From NCBI GenBank assembly GCA_965212245.1, contig OZ243107.1, positions 1,922,001 through 1,986,000 of the forward strand: a stretch of 64,000 bases of DNA. The letters are read 5' to 3'. This stretch comes from CAKZNE01 sp040222435 (GTDB taxonomy: Bacteria > Bacteroidota > Bacteroidia > Flavobacteriales > Schleiferiaceae). Below the pieces are notes generated by a model, which was given only the letters and a program-made list of their open reading frames with translations, was not told the DNA's origin and ran no database searches. The translations under genes were made by a program, and so were the position numbers. Below, one piece after another: positions 48,339 to 57,322 of the stretch (the stretch's first letter is position 1; each line of letters starts with the position of its first letter).

Positions 48339-49616
48339 ATGAGACACGGATTACTCCTTAATTTTTTATGGATACTAGCTTATAGTCTTACAATGCACTC
48401 CTGCAAGGAGGAGAGGGTGTTTCCACAGGTTTCAATAGAGTTGCCGGATGAGGGTTCGGTGTATAATTATGGAGATACTATCCGGGTTAGGGTTTTAGTA
48501 GAAAGAGCGGATGAAGGAATAATCCCTAATATCCTGAAAGGCGATCAGGTAGTCCGTTTCCCCTACGAGGTTTATGATCATACTGATAACGAATACTTAC
48601 TCTTTTTCTTTTACCGGGATAAATACCTCGAGAGTGGAAATTACGATATCCGTATTACCACCTTTAATGGTGAAAATAAATCCAGTGATTTTAGAGAAAT
48701 ACGGATAAATGAATTCCCAAGACGGTATCGTGGACTGGTAGCAGTTTCCGGATCAGGGGCTACTCGGCTCATATCGAAAGTGGATAGTTCGGGTGGGGTT
48801 AAAACGGTTGGTTTAAGCGGTGATCATACTTATGTAGCCTGCAGTGGCTTTTTTAACCAGATACTTACAGCTCCAGAAGCAAGTGGTCAATTCCAGGCTT
48901 TTGGTTTTGAGGAACTCAATAGCGAATATTCTTTACCCAACCCACGGCCGCAAGGTGCCGCTCAGTATCGTAACGTGTATGCTTTTGGACAGAGGGTATA
49001 TGCTTTGCTGGCTAATGACCGGGTATTTAACCTGAATAGTGCCGGAGGACTGGAAAGTAGTTTTTCTTTACAAGATCCATTTATTGCATACTGGGCTGAT
49101 GGAGTTTCAGATGAACGTATAGTAGTTTCGGCAAAGGAAGAAACTGCAAATGACTGGCGCTTATTTGTCCTTAACCCGGCTAGCGGTTTTGTTGAAAAAC
49201 AAGCGTTTACCAAACCTGGTGTAAAAGGAGTAAGCTATGCTGGTAACGGACATACATTTTTTACTTACCCTTTTAATAATCAGGCTGTAATAGCAGATTA
49301 CAACCATCAAACCGGTCAGGTAAGTGAGCAGTACTTTATTCCTGATGAAGTTCCGGTTGATATTTTGGTTAGAAACGGAGTCGGTTTCCTGGCCACTGAA
49401 CAAAAGGTGTATACTTTTGATCCCGCCCTACCAGGTATGGTAACAGAACGTTTTACTTTTGGAGTAAGCAGCCTGGCGTATGATCAGGTAAATGCCGAAG
49501 TGTATATGGCTTCCGGTAATACCGTGTACAAAACTGGCATAAGTGCAGGGGGTAATGTGTATGTTACCGGAACTACTGAGAAAATTCACGATATAGCGAT
49601 AATGTATAATAAGTAG
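48339..49616 (+). CDS. Putative lipoprotein, beta-propeller-like
   Basis: ATG 48339 is preferred over the TTG at 48333. The N-terminus MRHGLLLNFLWILAYSLTMHSC ends in a lipobox-like LTMHSC, so it is probably a lipoprotein. An Ig-like segment (PQVSIELPDEGSVYNYGDTIRVRVLV, about 30-130) is followed by about six repeats of propeller-like strands (AYGQRVYALLANDRVF-type: FGQRVYALL, GNGHTFFTYPF, NGVGFLATEQKVYTF, AEVYMASGNTVYKTG). I do not recognise a specific family. It is 6 bp before the next frame on this strand and probably cotranscribed with the secreted endonuclease. Confidence 0.75.
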   Translation: MRHGLLLNFLWILAYSLTMHSCKEERVFPQVSIELPDEGSVYNYGDTIRVRVLVERADEGIIPNILKGDQVVRFPYEVYDHTDNEYLLFFFYRDKYLESGNYDIRITTFNGENKSSDFREIRINEFPRRYRGLVAVSGSGATRLISKVDSSGGVKTVGLSGDHTYVACSGFFNQILTAPEASGQFQAFGFEELNSEYSLPNPRPQGAAQYRNVYAFGQRVYALLANDRVFNLNSAGGLESSFSLQDPFIAYWADGVSDERIVVSAKEETANDWRLFVLNPASGFVEKQAFTKPGVKGVSYAGNGHTFFTYPFNNQAVIADYNHQTGQVSEQYFIPDEVPVDILVRNGVGFLATEQKVYTFDPALPGMVTERFTFGVSSLAYDQVNAEVYMASGNTVYKTGISAGGNVYVTGTTEKIHDIAIMYNK

Positions 49617-49702
49617 CCTTATTGTGGTTTAACCTCATAATTATTAATACTTACACAAGCGAAAGGTTAAGAAGAGTAAGGATATTTGCAAAAAATAAGA
49701 GA

Positions 49703-51286
49703 ATGAAAGGATTAATATTAAATCTGATGTTTTTTTCCGTCTTAGGATTGTCAGCCCAGAATATTGAGGTGGTATCCCGCAGTATGAACCTGGGAAACGC
49801 ATTTGAAAATAATGCTTCAACAACTCAGGTAACGGTTTATAATCCGGGCATATTTCCGGTAGAAATTACCGATGTCGACTTATTTGAGATTTACGGAGAT
49901 ATTCCTTTTACCGTTAGTGATACGGCATTCATACTTATGCCACAAGATACTCAGTCTTTTACGGTAAGCTTTTTACCGGAGCATAATATTATGCACTCCA
50001 CGGCCTTAATTTTAAAAACCAATTCTGGTTTTGGTCATGTGCCGGTACAGTTAAGCGGGCAAGGAAAATATTCGAACACTTACTACAGCGCTACAGAAAA
50101 TATGGAAGAAGAGGCTTTAAAAGGAGCCTTGAAAACTAAACTGGCTCAGGGCTATAATTCGTTAGGTTATACCAGCGCCCGGGATAATATGTATAGTGCT
50201 ATTGATAATAGTGGAGGAACTGTAGAGTGTGTGTATACTGGAAGAACGGCAAACTTTACCACCCGTGCAGGCGCTAACAGTAATAGTTTTAACTGTGAAC
50301 ATACTTTTCCGCAGGGTTTTTTTAATCAGAATGAACCAATGCGAAGTGATATCCACCATTTATTTCCCACGGATGTAACTTCCAACAGTAAACGTGGCAA
50401 CGATCCCTTCGGTGTAGTAACTAATGCGAGCTGGCAGGTGGGAGGCAGCAAGTCAGGCGGAAATACATTTGAGCCACGTGATGTACATAAAGGAGCCTGT
50501 GCCCGTGCTATGATGTACTTTGTGATCCGTTATCAGGATTACTCCAATCACTTTTCAGGACAGGAAAGCATTTTACGGGCCTGGCATAATACCTATAAGC
50601 CTTCTGCTGCTGAGCAAAGCCGTAATAATCAGATTGCCGCTCTGCAAACCAGTCGTAATCCCTTTGTGGATTACCCTCAGTTTGAAGAACGTATTACGTC
50701 CTTTGTTTCCAATTCCGTAGCGCCAACGGTTAATAGTTTGTATTATTCGGATGATACCATTCGTTTAAGACCTTCAGCCGGGCGCTTTGAGTATGAGTTT
50801 ATTTTTTACAATAATGGCAATCAAACGGTTAATCTTTCCAATTTTACACTGTCTGATACCAGTCTGCATTTTGAGCCTGGTCCGGTTCTTACCTTGACTA
50901 TTCCTCCCGGGGATGCTGCTACAGTTCGTATATCTTATGAGTCTTCCAATACTTATTTGGCTACCCTGGGTTTTGATACGGATATCCCCGGACAACCGTC
51001 TAAAATGGTACCGATCAATAGCACAGCTAAAATTGGTGTAGAGGAATCGGTGGTAACTACTCAGCATTTTAATCTTTATCCTAACCCAGCTCAAGAAACC
51101 GTATTTCTGGATGTGGCGGAAGAGCAAATCAGCTTCGTAGATATCCTTGATATTTCAGGACTCATGAGAAAAGTTGTTGTACAAAACGGTCAGGTTGATA
51201 TAGCTTCTCTGCCTGTGGGACTTTACTTTGTAAGGGTTACTACTGAAAGTGGAAAGATCATGATTCGAAAATTGCTTAAAGAATAA
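49703..51286 (+). CDS. Secreted endonuclease I-family nuclease with T9SS CTD
   Basis: ATG 49703 gives the signal peptide MKGLILNLMFFSVLGLSAQ. The protein is 527 residues. An Ig-like choice-of-anchor segment (about 20-120) is followed by the endonuclease I domain with TARAGANSNSFNCEHTFPQGFF, MRSDIHHLFPTDVTSNSKRGN and GACARAMMYFVIRYQDY; the H-x-F and the DIHHLFP region carry the expected metal and catalytic His residues. A second Ig-like segment and a T9SS CTD (LYPNPAQETVFLDVAEE, LPVGLYFVRV) complete it. It is exported by the T9SS to degrade extracellular DNA or RNA, and ends at a bidirectional terminator. Confidence 0.92.
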   Translation: MKGLILNLMFFSVLGLSAQNIEVVSRSMNLGNAFENNASTTQVTVYNPGIFPVEITDVDLFEIYGDIPFTVSDTAFILMPQDTQSFTVSFLPEHNIMHSTALILKTNSGFGHVPVQLSGQGKYSNTYYSATENMEEEALKGALKTKLAQGYNSLGYTSARDNMYSAIDNSGGTVECVYTGRTANFTTRAGANSNSFNCEHTFPQGFFNQNEPMRSDIHHLFPTDVTSNSKRGNDPFGVVTNASWQVGGSKSGGNTFEPRDVHKGACARAMMYFVIRYQDYSNHFSGQESILRAWHNTYKPSAAEQSRNNQIAALQTSRNPFVDYPQFEERITSFVSNSVAPTVNSLYYSDDTIRLRPSAGRFEYEFIFYNNGNQTVNLSNFTLSDTSLHFEPGPVLTLTIPPGDAATVRISYESSNTYLATLGFDTDIPGQPSKMVPINSTAKIGVEESVVTTQHFNLYPNPAQETVFLDVAEEQISFVDILDISGLMRKVVVQNGQVDIASLPVGLYFVRVTTESGKIMIRKLLKE

Positions 51287-51314
51287 GAAAAGAATATAGT
51301 TAGGACTGAAAATA

Positions 51315-51350
51315 AAAAACCGGGCTTCTTGTAAGAGCACCGGTTTTTTA
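51315..51350. terminator. Bidirectional terminator between endonuclease and accA
   Basis: AAAAAACCGG and CCGGTTTTTT close a hairpin with a 15-base loop. T-runs on both strands serve the converging genes. Confidence 0.75.
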
Positions 51351-51373
51351 TTTTGGAAACCTATTTAAAATTT

Positions 51374-52327
51374 TTATTCCTTAACATAGCCCATCTTACT
51401 GAATTTAGCGATGCGCTTTTCAATTAGTTTATCAGAGTCCATTTTCTCCAGGGCCGTAATATGTTTTAGTATCTCAACTTTAACTGTAGAAAATATTTCG
51501 GCAGGATTAGTATGAGCGCCTCCCAAAGGCTCCTTAATAATACCGTCAATCAGTTTATTCTTGTACATATCCTCTGCTGTTAGCTTTAAAGCGGAAGCAG
51601 CTTGCTCTTTATAATCCCAGGTGCGCCAAAGGATAGTAGAACAATTTTCAGGTGAAATAACGGAATACCACGAGTTTTCCAGCATCAGCACTTTATCACC
51701 AATACCAATGCCAAGGGCTCCTCCGGAGGCTCCTTCACCGATAATGATACATATTACCGGAACTTTAAGCATAGACATCTCATAAAGATTGCGGGCAATG
51801 GCCTCGCCCTGACCCCTTTCCTCTGCTTCAAGGCCGGGAAAAGCTCCCGGAGTATCAATAAGGGTAACAATAGGGCGGTTAAATTTTTCAGCCATTTTCA
51901 TAAGGCGCATCGCTTTGCGATAACCTTCCGGGTTAGGCATTCCAAAATTTCGATACTGGCGCATTTTGGTATTGATACCTTTTTGCTGACCTACAAACAT
52001 AACGGGCCTATTGTCAACCATACCCCAGCCACCCACCATGGCCTTATCATCTTTTACCGTACGATCTCCGTGAAGTTCCAGAAAATCACCTTCCGTAATG
52101 GCTTCAATGTACGCCAAAGTATAAGGCCTTTGAGGATGACGGGAAAGTTGAACCCTCTGCCAGGGCGTGAGGGTTTGCTGGATATCCTTTCTTGTAGTTA
52201 CGATCTTCTTCTCAAGCTCACGGATGGTTTTACTCATGTCAACCTTCGTTTCCACTTCCAGATCCTTGGTTTTTTTGAGTTGTTCTTCCAGCTCCTGAAT
52301 GGGCTTTTCAAAATCCAGATAATCCAT
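51374..52327 (-). CDS. accA: Acetyl-CoA carboxylase carboxyltransferase, alpha subunit
   Basis: This 317-residue protein is of usual length. It has the N-terminal helical part (LDFEKPIQELEEQLKKTKD), then HPQRPYTLAYIEAITEGDFLELHGDR, GRNFGMPNPEGYRKAMRLM-type sequence, DTPGAFPGLEAEERGQGEAIARNL, IGEGASGGALGIGIGD and SVISPENCSTILWRTW. With AccD it transfers CO2 from biotin to acetyl-CoA, the first step of fatty-acid synthesis. A TAATTTG stretch upstream on the minus strand is one base short of a -7 element. Confidence 0.97.
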   Translation of the reverse strand: MDYLDFEKPIQELEEQLKKTKDLEVETKVDMSKTIRELEKKIVTTRKDIQQTLTPWQRVQLSRHPQRPYTLAYIEAITEGDFLELHGDRTVKDDKAMVGGWGMVDNRPVMFVGQQKGINTKMRQYRNFGMPNPEGYRKAMRLMKMAEKFNRPIVTLIDTPGAFPGLEAEERGQGEAIARNLYEMSMLKVPVICIIIGEGASGGALGIGIGDKVLMLENSWYSVISPENCSTILWRTWDYKEQAASALKLTAEDMYKNKLIDGIIKEPLGGAHTNPAEIFSTVKVEILKHITALEKMDSDKLIEKRIAKFSKMGYVKE

Positions 52328-52451
52328 ATAGTTCCTATCTAAAAATAGGGGCGCAAATTACAAATTTTGTGAAACGAGGCTTCTTTTATTGGACAATAAT
52401 GTCTTTCAAGTATTGGGGGATATCAAACGGGCTTGGTTATTAGTGGGAGAA

Positions 52452-53345
52452 TTAACGGATCACTTTGTTTTTTGATGTTCGCTTTCTTAAACAGACATCT
52501 ATAAAGAGAGTAGACAAGATAATAGCGGTTCCAGCGAAGAAGTAGGGGTCGAGGTGCCGGCCTTCTTCAAAGAAGATCAGGGCCAGCAGAATACCATACA
52601 CCGGCTCCAGGTTTATAGCCAGTAGAAAAGAATAAGCGGAGATATGGCGCATAAGCGCTACGTTTTCAATAAAGGCATAGGCGGTACATACACTGGCAAG
52701 TATCAATAAGTAAAACCAATCCATAGGCTTTAAACTCCACTCTGTAATGCTACCAGGGTCGGTAACCAACAGGTAGAAGCTGATAGCTAACCACCCGCCT
52801 AGCATTTCAAGAAAGGTAATTCGGTTAGGGGAGTGGTTTTGTACCAGTTTGCTGTTTACTACAGAAAAGCAGGCGCTCAAAAAGGCGCTGATCAAGGCGG
52901 TAATAATACCGGCTGTATACTCTCCTTCAAACCGGAAAATAAGGTAGAGACCCACGACCACCATTAAACCCATAACCATTTCGGTGCCTCGGATCTTTCT
53001 TTTGTACATCAAAGGTTCTATCAACGACCCAAAGAAGGCTCCGGTGGCCACACAGGAGAGCGCGACAGGAACCGTTGATATTTTTATGGCATGAAAAAAA
53101 GTTACCCAGTGTGCGGCAATTAATACTCCTGCTAAAATAATAGTGCCGGTGTTCCGATTTATCTCAAAACGTAGTTTACGGGTAAAAGCAAGGTATAGTA
53201 GTATACAGGCTGCCGCCATCCACATACGGTGCCATACCAGCTGAATGGCATCCACACTGATAAGTTTCCCCAGAATTCCGGTAAAACCATAAATAAAGAC
53301 TATGAAGTGTAGCCTTAAATAAGGATTGTTATTATTTGGGCGCAA
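52452..53345 (-). CDS. EamA/DMT-family transporter
   Basis: This 297-residue membrane protein has ten predicted membrane helices in two homologous halves, as in EamA/RhaT-type drug/metabolite transporters. Seen are the GILGKLISVDAIQLVWHRM start, the ALSCVATGAFFGSLIEPLM half and the second-half signature FIENVALMRHISAYSFLLAINLEPVYGILLALIFFEEG. The substrate cannot be inferred. Its 5' end overlaps the LptF/G-type gene by 14 bp, so it is the third gene of the tgt-lptF/G-EamA operon. Confidence 0.9.
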   Translation of the reverse strand: MRPNNNNPYLRLHFIVFIYGFTGILGKLISVDAIQLVWHRMWMAAACILLYLAFTRKLRFEINRNTGTIILAGVLIAAHWVTFFHAIKISTVPVALSCVATGAFFGSLIEPLMYKRKIRGTEMVMGLMVVVGLYLIFRFEGEYTAGIITALISAFLSACFSVVNSKLVQNHSPNRITFLEMLGGWLAISFYLLVTDPGSITEWSLKPMDWFYLLILASVCTAYAFIENVALMRHISAYSFLLAINLEPVYGILLALIFFEEGRHLDPYFFAGTAIILSTLFIDVCLRKRTSKNKVIR

Positions 53346-54414
53346 TGAAGTATAAATAAGCCGCTACAAACGTAAACACGATATTGGGAAACCACACAGC
53401 AAGCAGAGGAGGGAAGTTACCCAGGGTAGCAAAAGTGGTGGAGATCTGCATAAAGAAAATGTAGGAAACGCAAATTCCGAGCCCGATAGCAATATTGAGT
53501 CCCAGGCCGCCCCTGGTTTTTTTGGAAGAAATGCTTACACCTATTAGTACGAGTATATATGTCGCCACTGGCCATGAGGTACGCTTGTATTTTTCGATGA
53601 GATAAAAGTTTATGTTTTCAGAACCCCGTAGCCTCTCTTCAGCAATAAAACGGTCCAATTCAGGGGTATCCATCATTTCAACCGTAAAAAGCTTAGGTAC
53701 TATCTCATCCGTTCTGAAATCGAAAACGGTATCCTTACGCTTACCTGACTCCAGGGTTTCAATTCCATTGGGGTCAATAATACGTTGTACATAGTTATCA
53801 AGCACCCACTTTTGATCCGTGGTATCATAGCGGATAAAATCTGCTTTAAGTTTGAATTTCATTCGGGGACCTTCAAACACTTCATAGGTAAAATGGTAAC
53901 CGGTTTGCCTTTCACCATTATAATTTTCAAAGTAAATGATGTGCCCGGGCTTAATTTGGCGATGGATATTCTTAAAGCGATCATCCTGTTTACGCTCAAT
54001 GTAGGTATGCTGAAAATCCAGACGTTTTACATTGGTTTTAGGAATTATATAATGGCTTAACCCGAAGCTTATGGCCGCAATGATGGAAGCCGCTACAAAG
54101 TAAGGCCACATCATTCTCTTAAAACTCACACCCCCGGTTAAAATGGCCACAATTTCAGTGTTGGCCGTCATTCTTGAAGTAAAGAAAATGGTGGCAATAA
54201 ACACGATCATAGAACTGAAAAGATTGCCGTAAAAAACCAGGAAGTTGACGTAATAGTCAAAAATAATCTCTTTTGCGGAGGCCCCTTTGGTTATAAAGTC
54301 CTCAATTTTTTCTGAGATATCAAATACAATGGCAATGGCCAGTATAAGGGTAATGGTAAGGAAGAACGTACCCAGGAACTTTCGGATAATATAGCGGTCA
54401 ATGATACGGAGCAT
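53332..54414 (-). CDS. LptF/LptG-family LPS export permease
   Basis: This 360-residue protein starts MLRIIDRYIIRKFLGTFFLTI, the typical LptF/G N-terminus, with membrane helices near 15-37, 60-80 and 100-118, a periplasmic beta-jellyroll segment (about 130-270), and three C-terminal helices (ATYILVLIGVSISSKKTRGGLG through the end). It forms the inner-membrane part of the LPS transport bridge that moves LPS to the outer membrane. Whether it is LptF or LptG is not decided here. It starts next to the tgt stop and overlaps the transporter gene. Confidence 0.9.
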   Translation of the reverse strand: MLRIIDRYIIRKFLGTFFLTITLILAIAIVFDISEKIEDFITKGASAKEIIFDYYVNFLVFYGNLFSSMIVFIATIFFTSRMTANTEIVAILTGGVSFKRMMWPYFVAASIIAAISFGLSHYIIPKTNVKRLDFQHTYIERKQDDRFKNIHRQIKPGHIIYFENYNGERQTGYHFTYEVFEGPRMKFKLKADFIRYDTTDQKWVLDNYVQRIIDPNGIETLESGKRKDTVFDFRTDEIVPKLFTVEMMDTPELDRFIAEERLRGSENINFYLIEKYKRTSWPVATYILVLIGVSISSKKTRGGLGLNIAIGLGICVSYIFFMQISTTFATLGNFPPLLAVWFPNIVFTFVAAYLYFIAPK

Positions 54415-55545
54415 TTATAAGCGCCTTTGAAGTTTAACTACCATTTCATTTTTCCAGTTGCTGAAGCTTCCCTCCATAATTTTTTTACGTGCCTCTTTAA
54501 CTAACCAAAGGTAAAAGGCAAGGTTGTGCAGCGAAGCAATTTGCCTGCCAAGGTATTCATTAGCCGCAAAAAGATGTCTTAAATAAGCCCGTGAATAATC
54601 CTGATCCACAAATGAAATGCCCATCGGGTCAAGGGGAGAGAAATCATCTGCCCACTTTTTGTTTTTGATATTCAGGATACCCTCACTGGTAAATATCATA
54701 CCATTTCGCCCGTTACGGGTGGGCATTACACAATCAAACATATCCACGCCTAATGCTATATTCTCCAATATATTGGCCGGAGTGCCTACACCCATGAGGT
54801 AACGGGGACGGTCTTCCGGCAATACATCACAAACCAATTCACTCATAGCGTACATCTCTTCATGAGGCTCACCCACCGAAAGTCCTCCTATGGCATACCC
54901 TTCACAATCAAAAGAAGCAATGGTTTCTGAAGACCGCTTACGTAAATCGTTAAAGGTGGAGCCTTGCACTATGGGGAAAAGACTCTGGCCGTAATTGTAT
55001 AACTCCGGGTTTTCAGCTAACCAATCTATACAGCGCTTCAACCATCTATGGGTCATCTCCATGGAAGTACGTGCATACTCATAAGTGCTGGGGTAGGGTG
55101 GACATTCATCAAAGGCCATGATTATATCTGCTCCGATGTGGCGCTGTATTTCCATGGATTTTTCAGGGCTGAAGAAGTGCCTGGAGCCGTCAATATGTGA
55201 TTTAAAAGCCACACCCTCTTCCGTTATTTTACGGTTGTTGGCCAGGCTGTAAACCTGATACCCACCACTATCGGTGAGAATAGGCATATCCCACCCTATA
55301 AACTTGTGGAGTCCGCCCGCCTGATTCATTATAGAAGTGCCGGGCCTCAGATAAAGGTGGTATGTATTACCCAGAATGATTTGTGCCTGTACATCATTTT
55401 TCAATTCTCTTTGGTGTACCGTTTTTACGGATGCCACTGTACCTACGGGCATAAAAATAGGCGTCTCTATACTACCATGATCCGTTCTAAATGTACCGGC
55501 TCTTGCTTTACTGCCTGGGTCTTTTGCTTCCAGCTTATATCTCAT
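54415..55545 (-). CDS. tgt: Queuine tRNA-ribosyltransferase (zinc-site cysteines missing)
   Basis: This 376-residue protein exchanges guanine for a queuosine precursor at position 34 of GUN-anticodon tRNAs. Catalytic Asp92 lies in LTDSGGYQVYS, the nucleophile region in GVDMFDCVMPTRNGRNG, and the substrate loop in YAIGGLSVGEP. The usual C-terminal zinc motif C-x-C-x2-C is absent: between PLDP and YSRAYLRHLF the sequence reads MGISFVDQD, although the SLHNL segment (His) is kept. This looks like a natural variant of the family, not a frameshift. It is the first gene of the operon with LptF/G and EamA. Confidence 0.95.
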   Translation of the reverse strand: MRYKLEAKDPGSKARAGTFRTDHGSIETPIFMPVGTVASVKTVHQRELKNDVQAQIILGNTYHLYLRPGTSIMNQAGGLHKFIGWDMPILTDSGGYQVYSLANNRKITEEGVAFKSHIDGSRHFFSPEKSMEIQRHIGADIIMAFDECPPYPSTYEYARTSMEMTHRWLKRCIDWLAENPELYNYGQSLFPIVQGSTFNDLRKRSSETIASFDCEGYAIGGLSVGEPHEEMYAMSELVCDVLPEDRPRYLMGVGTPANILENIALGVDMFDCVMPTRNGRNGMIFTSEGILNIKNKKWADDFSPLDPMGISFVDQDYSRAYLRHLFAANEYLGRQIASLHNLAFYLWLVKEARKKIMEGSFSNWKNEMVVKLQRRL

Positions 55546-55550
55546 CGCGG

Positions 55551-55558
55551 CAAAAATA
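55551..55558 (-). promoter_or_regulatory. Bacteroidota -7 element (TATTTTTG) abutting tgt
   Basis: Minus-strand TATTTTTG followed by CCGCG and then the tgt ATG at 55545, a gap of five bases. A leaderless or near-leaderless start is implied. Confidence 0.45.
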
Positions 55559-55583
55559 AGCTTAAAAGCTATCTTTTACCGAT

Positions 55584-55591
55584 TACCTTTG
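55584..55591 (+). promoter_or_regulatory. Bacteroidota -7 element (TACCTTTG) for the glycosyltransferase
   Basis: TACCTTTG matches the consensus 10 bases before ATG 55602, in the short divergent gap with tgt. Confidence 0.5.
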
Positions 55592-55601
55592 GCGCACTGT
55601 G

Positions 55602-56702
55602 ATGTGGATGCTTTACATAACACTAATTTCTTCGGTGTTCCTGGTGGTTTATTACCTGATGATCTTTGGAAGATTGCTTTTCTACAAAGCTTCTCCCCAT
55701 TCCACCAATTCTGATTTCCCGGTGAGTATTATCATTTGTGCACGTAATGAGGAAGCTAACCTGCGGACAAACCTGGTTAAGATCATTAAACAGGATTATC
55801 ATGGTAAATTTGAAGTACTGGTCATTGATGATCACAGTTCTGATCATAGCTTATCATGGCTTAAGCAGCTGAGCACCGAATATGATAAGTTGAGAGTAAT
55901 ACCTTTTAGAGATAAAAAAAAATTCAAAGGCAAAAAGGAGGCTCTTGCTTTTGGTATTTCGCAAGCTAAATACGATTATATCTTATTAACTGATGCCGAT
56001 TGTCAACCGGCTTCACCCCATTGGCTTCAATTGATGAGTGGTTCCCTAACAGAGAAAGAATTGGTATTGGGTTTTGGTGCTTATAAACCACAAGCTGGCT
56101 TAACTAATAAACTGTTAAGGTGGGAAACGCTGCAGACCGCCATGCAATATATGAGCCTGGCTTTGGCCGGAAGCCCATATATGGGGGTGGGGCGTAACCT
56201 GGCGTATAAACGCCAATTGTTTACATCAACCAATGGTTTTCAAGACCATCAGCATATTGCTTCAGGAGATGATGACCTCTTTATCTCTAACGTTTCCAAT
56301 GCGGATAATACCGGAATAATGGCCGCGGCAGATTCTTTTACGTGGTCTGAGGGACCGGGTGACCTGGTGAGTTGGTGGCGTCAAAAACGCAGACACTTAT
56401 CTACGGGCCCGTTTTATAAGAAGCAAACAAAGTTGATACTGGGATTATATTCATTTATGAGTCTCCTATTTTACATGGTGTTGTTAAGCGGGATTTTTCT
56501 TGGAACCGAAAGCACTCTTTTTTGGCTGACCATAATCAGTAAATTTATAATTCAGTCGTTCGTCTTTATACCTTTGGCCATAAGGTTCAGGTGTAAAGAA
56601 ATTCTGTGGTTGTTTCCGGTATGGGAATTACTGGTTACTTTTTTTCTCGTCTTGATCCATCTGCAAAATCAATGGATCGGAAATCCTAAAACATGGAAGT
56701 AA
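55602..56702 (+). CDS. Membrane glycosyltransferase, family 2
   Basis: The start is ATG 55602, one codon after a GTG. The protein is about 366 residues. It has an N-terminal membrane helix (about 4-28), then a GT-A domain: PVSIIICARNEEANLRTNLVKI, VLVIDDHSSDHSLSW, YILLTDADCQP (the DxD motif D-A-D), GDDDLFISN and the acceptor-binding WRQKRRHLSTGP (Q/R-x-x-R-W-like). Two to three C-terminal helices follow. It probably adds a sugar to a lipid- or polymer-linked acceptor at the inner membrane. The target is unknown. It overlaps rsmG by 10 bp. Confidence 0.88.
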   Translation: MWMLYITLISSVFLVVYYLMIFGRLLFYKASPHSTNSDFPVSIIICARNEEANLRTNLVKIIKQDYHGKFEVLVIDDHSSDHSLSWLKQLSTEYDKLRVIPFRDKKKFKGKKEALAFGISQAKYDYILLTDADCQPASPHWLQLMSGSLTEKELVLGFGAYKPQAGLTNKLLRWETLQTAMQYMSLALAGSPYMGVGRNLAYKRQLFTSTNGFQDHQHIASGDDDLFISNVSNADNTGIMAAADSFTWSEGPGDLVSWWRQKRRHLSTGPFYKKQTKLILGLYSFMSLLFYMVLLSGIFLGTESTLFWLTIISKFIIQSFVFIPLAIRFRCKEILWLFPVWELLVTFFLVLIHLQNQWIGNPKTWK

Positions 56703-57322
56703 TACTGCAATATTTTGATGATCTCAATGATCAGCAACTAAAACAACTGGAGCAGCTCAAAGAACTCTATGAAGAGTGGAATGCCATGATCAATGTGATC
56801 AGCCGGAAGGATATGGATCAATTTTATATCCACCATGTTTTACACTCACTGGGTATAGCCTGTGTAAAAACTTTTCAGGCCGGAGATCGGGTTTTAGATA
56901 TCGGTACAGGTGGAGGCTTTCCGGGTATTCCACTGGCTATTTTATTTCCGGAAACCCATTTTCATCTGGTAGATTCCATTGGTAAAAAAATAAAAGTAGT
57001 TAACGAGGTCATATCAGCACTAGGTCTCAAAAATGTAACTGCGCAACATGGCCGGGCTGAAGAGGTAAAGGGAACGTTTGATTTTATTGTGTCCAGAGCT
57101 GTTACCCAAATCCCTCGCTTTATGCCGTGGACCATAGGGAAAATAAGAAGCCCCCGCAACAAAGTACAGGGGCTTTCCAATGGAATATTGTATTTAAAGG
57201 GCGGAGACCTTTCGGAAGAAGTAAATGCACTACCCTTTTTCCGGGTTTTTGATCTGTCTGAATTCTTTAATGAAGAATTTTTTGACACCAAAAAGGTGCT
57301 TTACATACCTTTCAGAGGTTAG
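56693..57322 (+). CDS. rsmG: 16S rRNA m7G527 methyltransferase
   Basis: This 209-residue protein is the usual size for RsmG/GidB. The S-adenosylmethionine-binding motif is VLDIGTGGGFPGIPLAILFPE, followed by FHLVDSIGKKIKVVNEV, and the conserved FDFIVSRAV. It methylates N7 of G527 in 16S rRNA. It is translationally linked to the glycosyltransferase by a 10-bp overlap and converges with a lipoprotein gene whose stop overlaps its own by 4 bp. Confidence 0.95.
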   Translation: MEVILQYFDDLNDQQLKQLEQLKELYEEWNAMINVISRKDMDQFYIHHVLHSLGIACVKTFQAGDRVLDIGTGGGFPGIPLAILFPETHFHLVDSIGKKIKVVNEVISALGLKNVTAQHGRAEEVKGTFDFIVSRAVTQIPRFMPWTIGKIRSPRNKVQGLSNGILYLKGGDLSEEVNALPFFRVFDLSEFFNEEFFDTKKVLYIPFRG

